From assembly GCA_028287345.1 (NCBI GenBank), contig JAQBPV010000442.1:17806-81805 (forward strand): a DNA stretch of 64,000 bases, read 5' to 3'. Position 1 is the stretch's first letter; each line of letters begins with the position of its first letter. Below, one piece after another: positions 51,323-60,114 of this stretch. The translations under genes and the position numbers were made by a program. Under the pieces are notes generated by a model that was not told the DNA's origin, did not search any database, and saw only the letters and a list, made by a program, of their open reading frames with translations. This DNA is from Gemmatimonadota bacterium (GTDB taxonomy: Bacteria > Gemmatimonadota > Gemmatimonadetes > Gemmatimonadales > Gemmatimonadaceae).

Positions 51323-51871
51323 ATGAATCTCACAGGAAGCGGTATGGTCGCGATCACGCGGGACGCCATGGGCGGCCTGCGCAATGCACTGATGCGCGAC
51401 ATGGGCTATGCGGCGGCGGGCTACCTCCAGGAGGCCGGCTACGCAGGCGGTGGCGCGCTGTTCGAGGCGTTCCGCGGTTGGCTCGCCGCGCGTGGCGAGA
51501 ACGAGCCGGAAGCACTCTCCGTGACCGACTTCCAGGCCCAGGCGACCGAGTTCTTCCGCGAGTGCGGCTGGGGCTCACTGCAGGTGGGCGACCTCTACGA
51601 CACCGTGGCAACGCTCGACTCCTCCGACTGGGGCGAAGCGACCCCTGACGCCGGACTGGAGCAGGCCAGCTGCCATTTCTCCTCCGGTATGTTCTCCGAC
51701 TTCTTCGGCCGCCTGTCCGACGCACCATTGGCGGTGATGGAAGTCGAATGTCGGTCCGCAGGCGCCGAGCGCTGCCGCTTTCTCCTCGGCAGCGCGGAGA
51801 TCATGGAGCACGTGTACAACTCCATGAGCAGCGGGGAGACGTACGAGTCGGCGGTCGGAGCCGCGGCGTAG
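51323..51871 (+). CDS. V4R (4-vinyl reductase-like) domain protein
   Basis: 182 aa; YLQEAGYAGGGALFEAF...CGWGSLQVGDLYD...CHFSSGMFSDFFGRLSDAPLAVMEVECRSAGAERCRFLLGSAE. Confidence 0.8.
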   Translation: MNLTGSGMVAITRDAMGGLRNALMRDMGYAAAGYLQEAGYAGGGALFEAFRGWLAARGENEPEALSVTDFQAQATEFFRECGWGSLQVGDLYDTVATLDSSDWGEATPDAGLEQASCHFSSGMFSDFFGRLSDAPLAVMEVECRSAGAERCRFLLGSAEIMEHVYNSMSSGETYESAVGAAA

Positions 51872-51879
51872 GACTACGG

Positions 51880-52087
51880 CAACTGCCACTGCCTGACACG
51901 GATGCACACGGACACTGCTCGGATTTTCGCGGATACTACCTCGGGCGAGCTTCGGCCACACCGCAAGGATCAACGCGCAGCGTCAAAAGGCGCTTTCTCC
52001 TTCATGCCTAACTCTTGGTCGACGGTGGCGCAGCGTAGCATCCGTGTAAATCCGGCTGTTTCAGTGTCATCCGCGTCCCATCAGTTG
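51880..52087. repeat. Dispersed ~200-nt long-stem inverted-repeat element, family A copy 3
   Basis: Left CAACTGCCACTGCCTGACACGGATGCACACGGACACTGCTCGGATTTTCGCGGAT; right ATCCGTGTAAATCCGGCTGTTTCAGTGTCATCCGCGTCCCATCAGTTG. Confidence 0.8.
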
Positions 52088-52129
52088 ATCTTCCGCGGTT
52101 GACCTTCAGCAGTTGACCTGCGCCTAGAC

Positions 52130-52663
52130 CTAGCTCGTCTCCCCGATCGTCTCCCGATATAGGGGATTCGGCACCAACTCCCCCTCGAAGAGCACCTCAC
52201 GATCCCACGGCAACACGATCGTGCTTTCGGTGGCGAGCGCATGGTAATCCGGCTGGTACGCCCCAGTCATGAAGGCCACCGCCGTCCGTACCTCGCGCGC
52301 CCCCGCATCCACGATCGCGCTGACAGCGAGCCGCATCGTCGCGCCTGAATCACAGGTCTCGTCAACCACGAGCACACGCCGACCCTTCACGGCAACGGGC
52401 GCTGCCCCAAAAATCTCCGGCGTCTCCCGCTCCACTTCGGACTGGTAGCGACGACTCACCACGATCGAATGAAATTCGCGGTCCAGGATGGCCGAGATTA
52501 CAGCACCCGGCACCACCCCCGCCGTCGCGATCCCGACGATGATCTCCGGATCGTAGGAGCGCACGACCTTGAGGGCGAGCGCACGCGAGAGCTCTCCGAA
52601 CATCGGCCATTCGACCTCGAAGACCCCCTTGCTCGGCTCGGCCGGTGATCGGCGTGGGGACAT
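52130..52663 (-). CDS. Phosphoribosyltransferase family protein
   Basis: 177 aa; PRPP loop GRRVLVVDETCDSGATMRLAV; EIIVGIATAGVVPGAVIS. Confidence 0.88.
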   Translation of the reverse strand: MSPRRSPAEPSKGVFEVEWPMFGELSRALALKVVRSYDPEIIVGIATAGVVPGAVISAILDREFHSIVVSRRYQSEVERETPEIFGAAPVAVKGRRVLVVDETCDSGATMRLAVSAIVDAGAREVRTAVAFMTGAYQPDYHALATESTIVLPWDREVLFEGELVPNPLYRETIGETS

Positions 52664-52885
52664 GCGCGCTCCTGATGTGAGTGTCCAACTGAGAAACTAC
52701 CCCTGCGTCCGGTATGGTGTAAGCACTTCCCGTGCGCAGGTATGCATTTCGCCATACCGCGGCGGGACCACAATCGCCGTTGTACCCCCTGCTCCGTGGA
52801 ATTAACTTTGCCCCTCATGGGCATGCCCGACGCGGCACCGGGCCTCGTTGATCCCACCTCCATCATCCTCCCGCTCACGCATCGC

Positions 52886-53344
52886 ATGTCCTGGTTGAGC
52901 CGCCTCCTCGGCGGCAAGTCGGACGGTGGACTGAAGCCGCAGCGCCTCGACTATCTCAACGAGGCGCTCGCCCTGGAGCGTCAGGGCGACTTCGACGCGG
53001 CACTCACGTCCTATCGCCTGGCGTTGCGCGATCATCCCAATGATCCGCGCATCCTCCAGAACATGGCCATCGCCTTCTCGCGCACCGGCCGCCTCGAGGA
53101 CGCTGTTCGCGCCTATCGCCGCGCGCTCGAGCTCGATCCGCAGCTCTCCGGCGCGCACTATGGGTTGGCCTTTCTGCACCTGAAGCGTGGCGAACCCGGC
53201 GACGCCGCATCGCACTTGCAGGCGTTTCTCGACGCACCGCCCTCCGGCGCCGAAGCCGACCGATGGGTGCGCCACGCGCGTCAGACGCTCGATGAGCTTC
53301 GGGCGCCGCCGCCGGAGCCACCTTTGGATCAGCCAGGGGCATAG
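52886..53344 (+). CDS. Tetratricopeptide-repeat protein
   Basis: 152 aa from ATG 52886; EALALERQGDFDAALTSYRLALRDHPNDPRILQNMAIAFSRTGRLEDAVRAYRRALELDP. Confidence 0.85.
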   Translation: MSWLSRLLGGKSDGGLKPQRLDYLNEALALERQGDFDAALTSYRLALRDHPNDPRILQNMAIAFSRTGRLEDAVRAYRRALELDPQLSGAHYGLAFLHLKRGEPGDAASHLQAFLDAPPSGAEADRWVRHARQTLDELRAPPPEPPLDQPGA

Positions 53345-54111
53345 TGGGAAGCGTACTCGCAATCGTCAGCCAGAAGGGCGGCGTGGGCAAGACCACCACC
53401 GCGATCAACATCGCGAGTGCGCTCGCGCGCCGGGGGCGCAAGACACTCCTCGTCGACGTCGACCCGCAGGGCGCCGTGCGGCATGGCGTTGGACTCTCCG
53501 GCACGGCGCACCCCGCGGGACTGGCCGACGTGCTCGCCGGCACGCACGAGCTGCAGGACGTCGTGCTGGCGACACCACTTCCCTGGCTGCGCGTGTTACT
53601 CGCCGGCTCGGTAGCCGAAGCGACGGAGCACGAAACATATCAGGCGCAAATCGCCGATTCGCCGAAGCTGGGCGAGCTGTTCCAGCGCGCGCGTGCGCGC
53701 GGTTACATCGTCGTCGTGGATACGCCGCCCGGACTAGGCGTCATCATGCGCCGGGTGCTCGCGCACAGCCAGCACGTCATCGTGCCGTTGCAGTCCGAGC
53801 CGTTGGCGCTGCAGACCACGACGCAAATCCTTCGCGCCATCCGCGAGGCCACGGTGACGAATCCGGAGCTCGTCCTCGACGGCATCCTCCTCACGATGGT
53901 CGAGGAGGGGAACGAAGTGTCGCAGCGGGTGTCAGCATACGTGCGCGAACAACTTCCGCGTGAGCTCCTGTTCGACGAGGCCATACCGCGTACGATGGCG
54001 TCGATCGACGCGTTTGCGGCTGGACAGCCCGTGGTGTTGCGCTCTCCCGACGACGCCGCGGCGAAGGCCTACGAACGAATTGCTGAACTGCTGGATCCGA
54101 AGCTGGCATGA
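53344..54111 (+). CDS. ParA-family (MinD/Soj-like) ATPase
   Basis: GTG start; deviant Walker A IVSQKGGVGKTTTAINIASALA, LLVDVDPQGA. Confidence 0.94.
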   Translation: MGSVLAIVSQKGGVGKTTTAINIASALARRGRKTLLVDVDPQGAVRHGVGLSGTAHPAGLADVLAGTHELQDVVLATPLPWLRVLLAGSVAEATEHETYQAQIADSPKLGELFQRARARGYIVVVDTPPGLGVIMRRVLAHSQHVIVPLQSEPLALQTTTQILRAIREATVTNPELVLDGILLTMVEEGNEVSQRVSAYVREQLPRELLFDEAIPRTMASIDAFAAGQPVVLRSPDDAAAKAYERIAELLDPKLA

Positions 54112-54863
54112 GACCTCTCGCTCCACGTTTCCTCGCCGCGATCGCGGCGTGTATCATCGCGTTCGCGTGCGGCAGCGTTCCGACCTTCGCTGACGGCATC
54201 GCCTTCATCTCGCCGATACAGCGCCCTGCGCTCGCGGTGGCCGTCAATGACACCCTCCGCGACAGCCTGGGCCGCGTCGCACCACTGCGCGTGTTTGCGT
54301 TCGACCAGAACGACGACACGCTCCGCGGCGTGACGCCGTCGTTTCTTGTCGTCACCCTGCCGGCAGGCGTGAAGGTGGACGCGAACGGCATCGTCACCGC
54401 ATTCGATTCGATCCGCCGAGTGCAGGTCATCGGACGCGTCGGTGCTCGGCTGCAGACCGAGGCAGTCACGTTGGAGGTCGTCGCGCCGCCGGACCTCATG
54501 GCGCCGACGGGAACCATCGCGCCGCTCGCGCTGGCGGCGACTTCGAGCCCGCTGCAGGTGACCATCACCGGCGACCGAAAGGGCACGCGCATTCCGGTGA
54601 GCGGCATCGTGGTGCGCTACAAGATCGACTCGACGGTGCCGAGTGTCACCGTCGATCCGGCCAGGTTCTTCTTCACCGAGGGCGTGCGCAGCGACCTCAC
54701 CACGAGCTTCGATACCACGGATGCCGGAACCACGAGCCGTTCGATCATCGCGTCCGACATCGTCGGTATCGACACCATCATCGTGAGGGCCACGGCGAAG
54801 AATCTCAAGGGTGAGGCGCTCCCCTCCGTGCGGTTCGCCATTCCGGTGAAGAAGGGCGCCTGA
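54108..54863 (+). CDS. Secreted/lipoprotein of unknown function (Ig-like)
   Basis: 251 aa with hydrophobic N-terminus (FLAAIAACIIAFACGS), ATGA overlap with parA-like gene. Confidence 0.7.
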   Translation: MRPLAPRFLAAIAACIIAFACGSVPTFADGIAFISPIQRPALAVAVNDTLRDSLGRVAPLRVFAFDQNDDTLRGVTPSFLVVTLPAGVKVDANGIVTAFDSIRRVQVIGRVGARLQTEAVTLEVVAPPDLMAPTGTIAPLALAATSSPLQVTITGDRKGTRIPVSGIVVRYKIDSTVPSVTVDPARFFFTEGVRSDLTTSFDTTDAGTTSRSIIASDIVGIDTIIVRATAKNLKGEALPSVRFAIPVKKGA

Positions 54864-54912
54864 GACCGATACCCGTAGCGAACTCCCCGTTCGCACTGGT
54901 ATACTCGCGCGC

Positions 54913-56799
54913 ATGATGCGGGTCGCACCCACAGCGACCATTCACCCGTCGGAGGCCGTGATGCAATCGTCCGGAGGTCCGCGCAACTCCAAACCCGGTA
55001 CGCTTCCCAAGCTGTTCTTCGACGCCGTCGCGCGTCATGACAAGCCGGATGCGCTGCAGCATAAGGTCAGTGGCGTCTATCAACCCATCTCCAGCCGCGC
55101 CCTTGCGGATCGAGTGCGCCGCGTCGCACTGGGCCTCGCCGAGCTTGGGGTGAAAGCCGGCGATCGCGTCGCCATCCTGAGTGAGAACCGTCCCGAGTGG
55201 GCCATCGCCGACTATGCGTGCGTCACGTCGGCGGTCACCGACGTCCCGCTGTATCCGAACCTGCCGCCCGAGCAGGCGGCGTACATCATTCGCGACTCGG
55301 GCGCTGTGGCGATCTTCGTCAGCGACGAGGCCCAGGCCGCGAAGATCGCGCAAGTGCGCTCGACCCTGCCGGCGCTCCACTCGGTAATCACCTTTGCCGC
55401 CGGCCGCCACGCCGGTGTCGACCACACGCTCGCCGAGCTCGAAGCCAAGGGTGCGACCGCCGACAACGAGGCGCGACGCAAGGCCTATCGCGCTGCCGCC
55501 GATGCGGTGAAGCCCGATGACGTCGCGACACTGATCTACACGTCGGGCACGACAGGCGAGCCGAAAGGCGTGATGCTCACGCACGACAACCTCTGGTCGA
55601 ACGTGATGGCATCGGAGTCCGCCATTCCATTTCTCAGCAATGAGGTGGGACTCAGCTTCCTGCCGCTCTCGCATATCTTCGAGCGAATGGCGGGACACTA
55701 CCTGATGTTCCACGTCGGCTGCTCCATCGCCTATGCGGAATCGATCGACACCGTGCCGATCGACATGCAGACCGTGCGACCGACGCTCGTGCTCTCGGTT
55801 CCGCGTCTGTACGAGAAGATGTACGCACGCGTGTTGGAGAACGCACTCGCCGGCGGTGCGGCGAAGAAGAACATCTTCTTCTGGGCGCGCAAGGTTGCCG
55901 AGCAGTGGGCCGACGTGAAGCTCGCGGGTCGGGAGCCGAAGGGATTGCTCGCCGTGAAATATTCCATCGCACAGAAGCTCGTGTTCTCCAAGCTGCAGGC
56001 ACGCACAGGTGGTCGGCTCCGCTATTTCGTGTCCGGTGGAGCGCCGCTCGCGGCAGAGATCAACAAGTTCTTCTACGCGGCGGGGCTCGTGATTCTCGAG
56101 GGCTATGGCCTCACCGAGACGTCTCCCGTCATCGCGGTGAACACGCCGAAGGCATTTCGGATCGGCACGGTAGGCAAGCCGGTGCCTGGCAGCGAGGTGA
56201 TGATCGCTGCGGACGGCGAGATCCTCACGCGCGGACCGCACGTGATGAAAGGCTACTACAACAAGCCCGATGCGACGAAGGAAGCCATCGATGCCGACGG
56301 ATATTTCCACACCGGCGACATCGGCGTGCTGACGGACGACTTCCTCGCCATCACCGACCGCAAGAAGGACATCATCGTCACGGCCGGTGGCAAGAACATC
56401 GCGCCGCAGCCGATCGAGAATCTCATCAAGACGAACAAGTACGTCAGCCAGGCGGTCGTGATCGGGGACAAGCGGAAGTTCCCCATCGTCCTCGTCGTAC
56501 CGAACTGGGACCAGCTCGAGAAGTACGCAAAGCTCAAGAACATCATCTACACCGATCGGCGGCAGCTGCTCGAGATGCCGACGATTCAGGCGAAGATGGA
56601 CAAGGAAGTGCGCGAGCAGCTCACTGGACTCGCGAAGTTCGAAATGCCGAAGAAGATCGCGCTACTGGAGCACGATTTCTCGATCGAGCGCGGAGAGCTG
56701 ACGCCGACGCTGAAGGTGAAGCGGCGGATCATCGACAAGACATACAAGTCGGTGATCGACAAGCTCTACGAGGGCGAGCATGATGGGGCGTCGATCTAG
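54913..56799 (+). CDS. Long-chain fatty acid CoA ligase / AMP-dependent synthetase
   Basis: LIYTSGTTGEPKGVMLTHDNL, YGLTETSPVIAVN, GWFHTGD-type motif DGYFHTGDIG. Confidence 0.95.
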   Translation: MMRVAPTATIHPSEAVMQSSGGPRNSKPGTLPKLFFDAVARHDKPDALQHKVSGVYQPISSRALADRVRRVALGLAELGVKAGDRVAILSENRPEWAIADYACVTSAVTDVPLYPNLPPEQAAYIIRDSGAVAIFVSDEAQAAKIAQVRSTLPALHSVITFAAGRHAGVDHTLAELEAKGATADNEARRKAYRAAADAVKPDDVATLIYTSGTTGEPKGVMLTHDNLWSNVMASESAIPFLSNEVGLSFLPLSHIFERMAGHYLMFHVGCSIAYAESIDTVPIDMQTVRPTLVLSVPRLYEKMYARVLENALAGGAAKKNIFFWARKVAEQWADVKLAGREPKGLLAVKYSIAQKLVFSKLQARTGGRLRYFVSGGAPLAAEINKFFYAAGLVILEGYGLTETSPVIAVNTPKAFRIGTVGKPVPGSEVMIAADGEILTRGPHVMKGYYNKPDATKEAIDADGYFHTGDIGVLTDDFLAITDRKKDIIVTAGGKNIAPQPIENLIKTNKYVSQAVVIGDKRKFPIVLVVPNWDQLEKYAKLKNIIYTDRRQLLEMPTIQAKMDKEVREQLTGLAKFEMPKKIALLEHDFSIERGELTPTLKVKRRIIDKTYKSVIDKLYEGEHDGASI

Positions 56800-56853
56800 G
56801 CCGAAATTGGTAAGCGATGCTGTGGAATCAACGACAAAAAAACAGCAACGGCC

Positions 56854-57010
56854 TGACTTGAATCATGTGAATTTGTGAGAATTGCATCGCTGCGCAGATG
56901 GGGTCTCTTACCGCCGGAGCCCTGGTGTCTTTCTGCTGCCGCAGCAGGCTGGCAAGCCGCCACTCGCCAGCTGTGGAGCAAATTCCAAAAAATTCACATG
57001 ATTCAAGTCA
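56854..57010. repeat. Dispersed inverted-repeat element, family B copy 2
   Basis: TGACTTGAATCATGTGAATTT (56854-56874) is the exact reverse complement of 56990-57010 (21 bp). Confidence 0.9.
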
Positions 57011-57046
57011 TGGAGGTCGCCGAAGCGATGCGACGTTAGGCTCCTC

Positions 57047-57679
57047 TCACGTCGATCGGCGCACGTGCAGCGTGATTAGCGGAGACTCGAGGGCACTTCG
57101 CTCCCCGACCCACATCGTCTCATCCCTCGCGAGCTCGGTTACATCCGAGGGTACGGCCACGGAGACAGGCGCAACGACTCTTCCCTTCGCACGAGTGGCT
57201 CGCACAGCCGAGGCCGCGCGCGAGGCACTGCCATCGTCGATCGCCACCGCGCGTGCTGCGCCCACCGCCAACGGCACATCGCCATCGCAGCGCAGCACCG
57301 ACACACCCGGCGCACCGACGATTCCCAAGGGAGGATCGACCACCACGAGCGGCGTCTCGACGATCGACGCCAACTCGTGAGCCTGCGCGCCCCACTCGCC
57401 GAGTAGAACCGCAAAGCCCTGTGCGTCCGCAAGATTCAGCAGCGCCGCCAAACGCATCGCCAGGTCAGCGTCGCTCGACACCTGCGCCGCGATGATCGAT
57501 CCGCCGGCGCGACGAAAGTCCACCACCCCATCGCGAACGGGATACTCCGCGGAACACACCGGGCACCCGAGCGTGCCCTCGACGATGTGGCGTGCCTCCA
57601 TGCGAACCGCCGCCGCGACGAGCCAGCTTTCTTCGTGCGGAACCGGGCAGCGCAGTGCGTCGACGAGCTCGATGAACAT
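57047..57679 (-). CDS. Trm112-like N-terminal domain protein of unknown function
   Basis: 210 aa; LVDALRCPVPHEESWL...HIVEGTLGCPVCSAEYPVRDGVVDF, then possible Rossmann-like region. Confidence 0.65.
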   Translation of the reverse strand: MFIELVDALRCPVPHEESWLVAAAVRMEARHIVEGTLGCPVCSAEYPVRDGVVDFRRAGGSIIAAQVSSDADLAMRLAALLNLADAQGFAVLLGEWGAQAHELASIVETPLVVVDPPLGIVGAPGVSVLRCDGDVPLAVGAARAVAIDDGSASRAASAVRATRAKGRVVAPVSVAVPSDVTELARDETMWVGERSALESPLITLHVRRST

Positions 57680-57687
57680 GTCGGAAT

Positions 57688-58413
57688 CTAGCTTCGCGAC
57701 ACCCGGAGCTCATCGACGTTGAGATCGGGGCGCGCACACACCACGAAGAGTACCGCGTCGGCGACCGCATCCGGATCGAGCATCTGTGCGCGCGGCGTAA
57801 AGCCCGGCTGCCGATCAGGATCGATCGGGTTCCAGAGATCCGTATCGACCGGACCCGGCGAAACGAGACTCGCGCGAATGCCGCTGCCGCGCAGCTCGGC
57901 GCGCAGCACTTCGTGCAGCGCGCGCAGGCCATACTTGCTGGCCGCGTAGGCGCCGTTGCCGAGAAACGTCGCGCGATCAGCGATCGAGCCGATGTTGACG
58001 ATATGCCCAGTCCCCGCTAAGCGCATCGAGGGCAGCAGCGCGCGCACCACAGCGAATGGTGCGGTGAGATTCACCTCCAGCGTGGCGCTGAACGCTTCGA
58101 TGGAGGTGTCCTGCACTGGCGTGATGAAGAACGCGCCGGCGTTGTTGACGACGATCTCCGGCGGACCGCCGATGAGGGCGGGAAGTTGGTCGAGCGCGCG
58201 CGTGAGCGTGTCCGTGTCGCGCACGTCGCACGCAAGGCCTACCGCGCCGCCGCCGATCTGCTGGGCGAGTGCGCGCAGCGTCTCCTTGCCGCGCGCCAAC
58301 AGCGCCACGCGTGCGCCCGACGCCGCGAGCCGCCGCGCCACCGCCGCTCCGATGCCGCGCGAAGCGCCCGTCACGAGCGCCCTCCGACCTTGAAGCGGCT
58401 GCGGCCTCGCCAT
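57688..58413 (-). CDS. SDR-family oxidoreductase
   Basis: ALVTGASRGIGAAVAR, VNNAG, Y-x3-K in AYAASKYGLRAL; start ATG 58413. Confidence 0.93.
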   Translation of the reverse strand: MARPQPLQGRRALVTGASRGIGAAVARRLAASGARVALLARGKETLRALAQQIGGGAVGLACDVRDTDTLTRALDQLPALIGGPPEIVVNNAGAFFITPVQDTSIEAFSATLEVNLTAPFAVVRALLPSMRLAGTGHIVNIGSIADRATFLGNGAYAASKYGLRALHEVLRAELRGSGIRASLVSPGPVDTDLWNPIDPDRQPGFTPRAQMLDPDAVADAVLFVVCARPDLNVDELRVSRS

Positions 58414-58415
58414 CG

Positions 58416-59051
58416 TCAGCGCGACGACGTGTAGGCGAGCCGCAGGAATTCGTCGCGCGTCTTGCCGTCGTCGCGGAACACGCCGCGCAGCGCCGACGTG
58501 ATGGTGCGCGAATTCTGCTTCTCCACGCCGCGCATCATCATGCACATGTGGAACGCCTCGATCACGACGCCGACACCGCGTGGCTCGAGCACCTCCTCCA
58601 CCGCCTTGGCCACCTGCTCGGTGAGCCGCTCCTGCACCTGCAGTCGTCGAGCGAACATCTCGACGATGCGCGGTAGCTTGGACAATCCCACGATGCGCTT
58701 GTTCGGGATGTACGCGACATGCGCCTTGCCGAAGAACGGCAGTAGATGGTGCTCGCAGAGCGAATAGAGCTCGATGTCACGCACCATCACCATGTTCTCG
58801 TGCTCTTCCTCGAAGAGCGCGTCACCCACGACGTCCTCGAGTGACATGCCGTAGCCCTGCGTGAGAAACCCCATCGCCTTGGCGACGCGCTCCGGCGTCT
58901 TGACGAGGCCTTCGCGATCGGGATCCTCGCCGAGCAGTGACAGCTGGCCGCGCACGAGTGCCGCGTAGTCCGCGGTCACCGGCGCGAGGTCGTGCAGCGG
59001 CAGCACCACAGGTTCGGTGGAATGCACGCGGGAGCTTTCGTGTCTAGTCAC
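58416..59051 (-). CDS. folE: GTP cyclohydrolase I
   Basis: 211 aa; [52 protein letters not shown]. Confidence 0.96.
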   Translation of the reverse strand: MTRHESSRVHSTEPVVLPLHDLAPVTADYAALVRGQLSLLGEDPDREGLVKTPERVAKAMGFLTQGYGMSLEDVVGDALFEEEHENMVMVRDIELYSLCEHHLLPFFGKAHVAYIPNKRIVGLSKLPRIVEMFARRLQVQERLTEQVAKAVEEVLEPRGVGVVIEAFHMCMMMRGVEKQNSRTITSALRGVFRDDGKTRDEFLRLAYTSSR

Positions 59052-59463
59052 CAGTGTACTCGACGTAGTTGTTGGCCGTCTCCCAGAGCACGAGGCGCAC
59101 GAGCTTGGCGGGTTGAATCGCCGGCTCGAGCTGCTTCCAGATGGCGACGATGATGTTCTCGGACGTCGGATTCACGCCGCGCATGAAGTCCACGTCGAGA
59201 TTGAAGTTCTTGTGGTCGATCTTGTTGACGGCCCGCTCCTCGACGAGCGCCTTGAGCGCGCCCAGGTCGAGGACGTATCCAGTGCGTGCGTCGATCGTGC
59301 CCTTCACCGAGACGTCGAGGGTGTAGTTGTGTCCGTGCCAGTTCGGGTTGTTGCACTTGCCGAACAGCGCGATGTTCTCGTCGTCGGAGAGCGCCGGATT
59401 GTGGACCCGGTGTGCCGCATTGAACATCAGGCGTCGCGTCACAGTGACGTGTGGAGACGACAT
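59044..59463 (-). CDS. 6-pyruvoyl-tetrahydropterin synthase / QueD family (PTPS-like motif)
   Basis: 139 aa; [45 protein letters not shown]...; CNNPNxHGHNY resembles PTPS more than the CxxxHGH of QueD. Confidence 0.92.
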   Translation of the reverse strand: MSSPHVTVTRRLMFNAAHRVHNPALSDDENIALFGKCNNPNWHGHNYTLDVSVKGTIDARTGYVLDLGALKALVEERAVNKIDHKNFNLDVDFMRGVNPTSENIIVAIWKQLEPAIQPAKLVRLVLWETANNYVEYTGD

Positions 59464-59561
59464 GAGTGCCTGCTGTGAGAGTGTCGCCAGTCGAGATCAA
59501 TGCCGCTGTTCGCAGCAGCGTTCCCGGCGAGCCAATTGAAGTATGCAGTTGGTGACGGCCC

Positions 59562-59597
59562 AAAAAGAAGCGGACCCCACATTTCTGTGGGGCCCGC
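59562..59597 (-). terminator. Intrinsic terminator (12-bp stem, GAAA loop, TTCTTTTT)
   Basis: Minus strand GCGGGCCCCACA-GAAA-TGTGGGGTCCGC-TTCTTTTT. Confidence 0.88.
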
Positions 59598-59720
59598 CAA
59601 GATCAAGAACGGAGAGCGTTTTTTGAAGCCCAGTCGAAATTGCTGCAGCTTTCGCCACAACTGAGGCTCTCACCACACCTTCCGGCTTCCCCCGCACTGG
59701 GGGCATGCCGTCAGTATAGA
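59562..59720 (-). ncRNA. Putative structured small RNA or 5' leader upstream of the PTPS-folE operon
   Basis: Minus strand: TATACT -10-like box (59713-59718), nested stems incl. UGUGGC-GAAA-GCUGCA, AGCCuCAGU/ACUGGGCU, GAGAG/CUCUC, then intrinsic terminator. Confidence 0.5.
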
Positions 59721-59842
59721 TTGTCGAACCCACTCGAAGGACTTATCGGCTCAAAAATTATTCTCTCCGTCCCTGTTACGGCCGAAAGTTCGATGGAGTA
59801 ATCTACGGTCCGTCACACGACGGGTCAATTCAAGGAGTGCTG

Positions 59843-60025
59843 ATGGACATCGGAATCATCGCGGCAATTGCGCTGCTGCTCATCTGGGCCATCGGCGCAC
59901 TGCTGATGGAGGGGCCGGGATGGATTCATCTCTTCCTCACCGTCGGCGTCTCGCTGTTGATCTATCGCATCGTGTCGCACGACAGCGCCAAGGGTACGAC
60001 CACCAAGTCGCCGCCGCGCAACTAA
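59843..60025 (+). CDS. Small lmo0937-family-like membrane protein
   Basis: 60 aa MDIGIIAAIALLLIWAIGALLMEGPGWIHLFLTVGVSLLIYRIV. Confidence 0.75.
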   Translation: MDIGIIAAIALLLIWAIGALLMEGPGWIHLFLTVGVSLLIYRIVSHDSAKGTTTKSPPRN

Positions 60026-60058
60026 AATCGTCGTTCGAAAAAATGGTTCCTCGAAATG

Positions 60059-60091
60059 AAGAGCGGCGCGCCGATCCGGCGCGCCGCTCTT
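60059..60091. terminator. Bidirectional terminator-like hairpin between convergent genes
   Basis: AAGAGCGGCGCGCCG (60059-60073) atc CGGCGCGCCGCTCTT (60077-60091), perfect 15 bp. Confidence 0.8.
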
Positions 60092-60114
60092 CTCATACCG
60101 CTCGACCGAATCGC

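Noticed and set aside
54805-56310. 501-aa minus-strand ORF
   Set aside because: Antisense to the acyl-CoA ligase; no domain signal.
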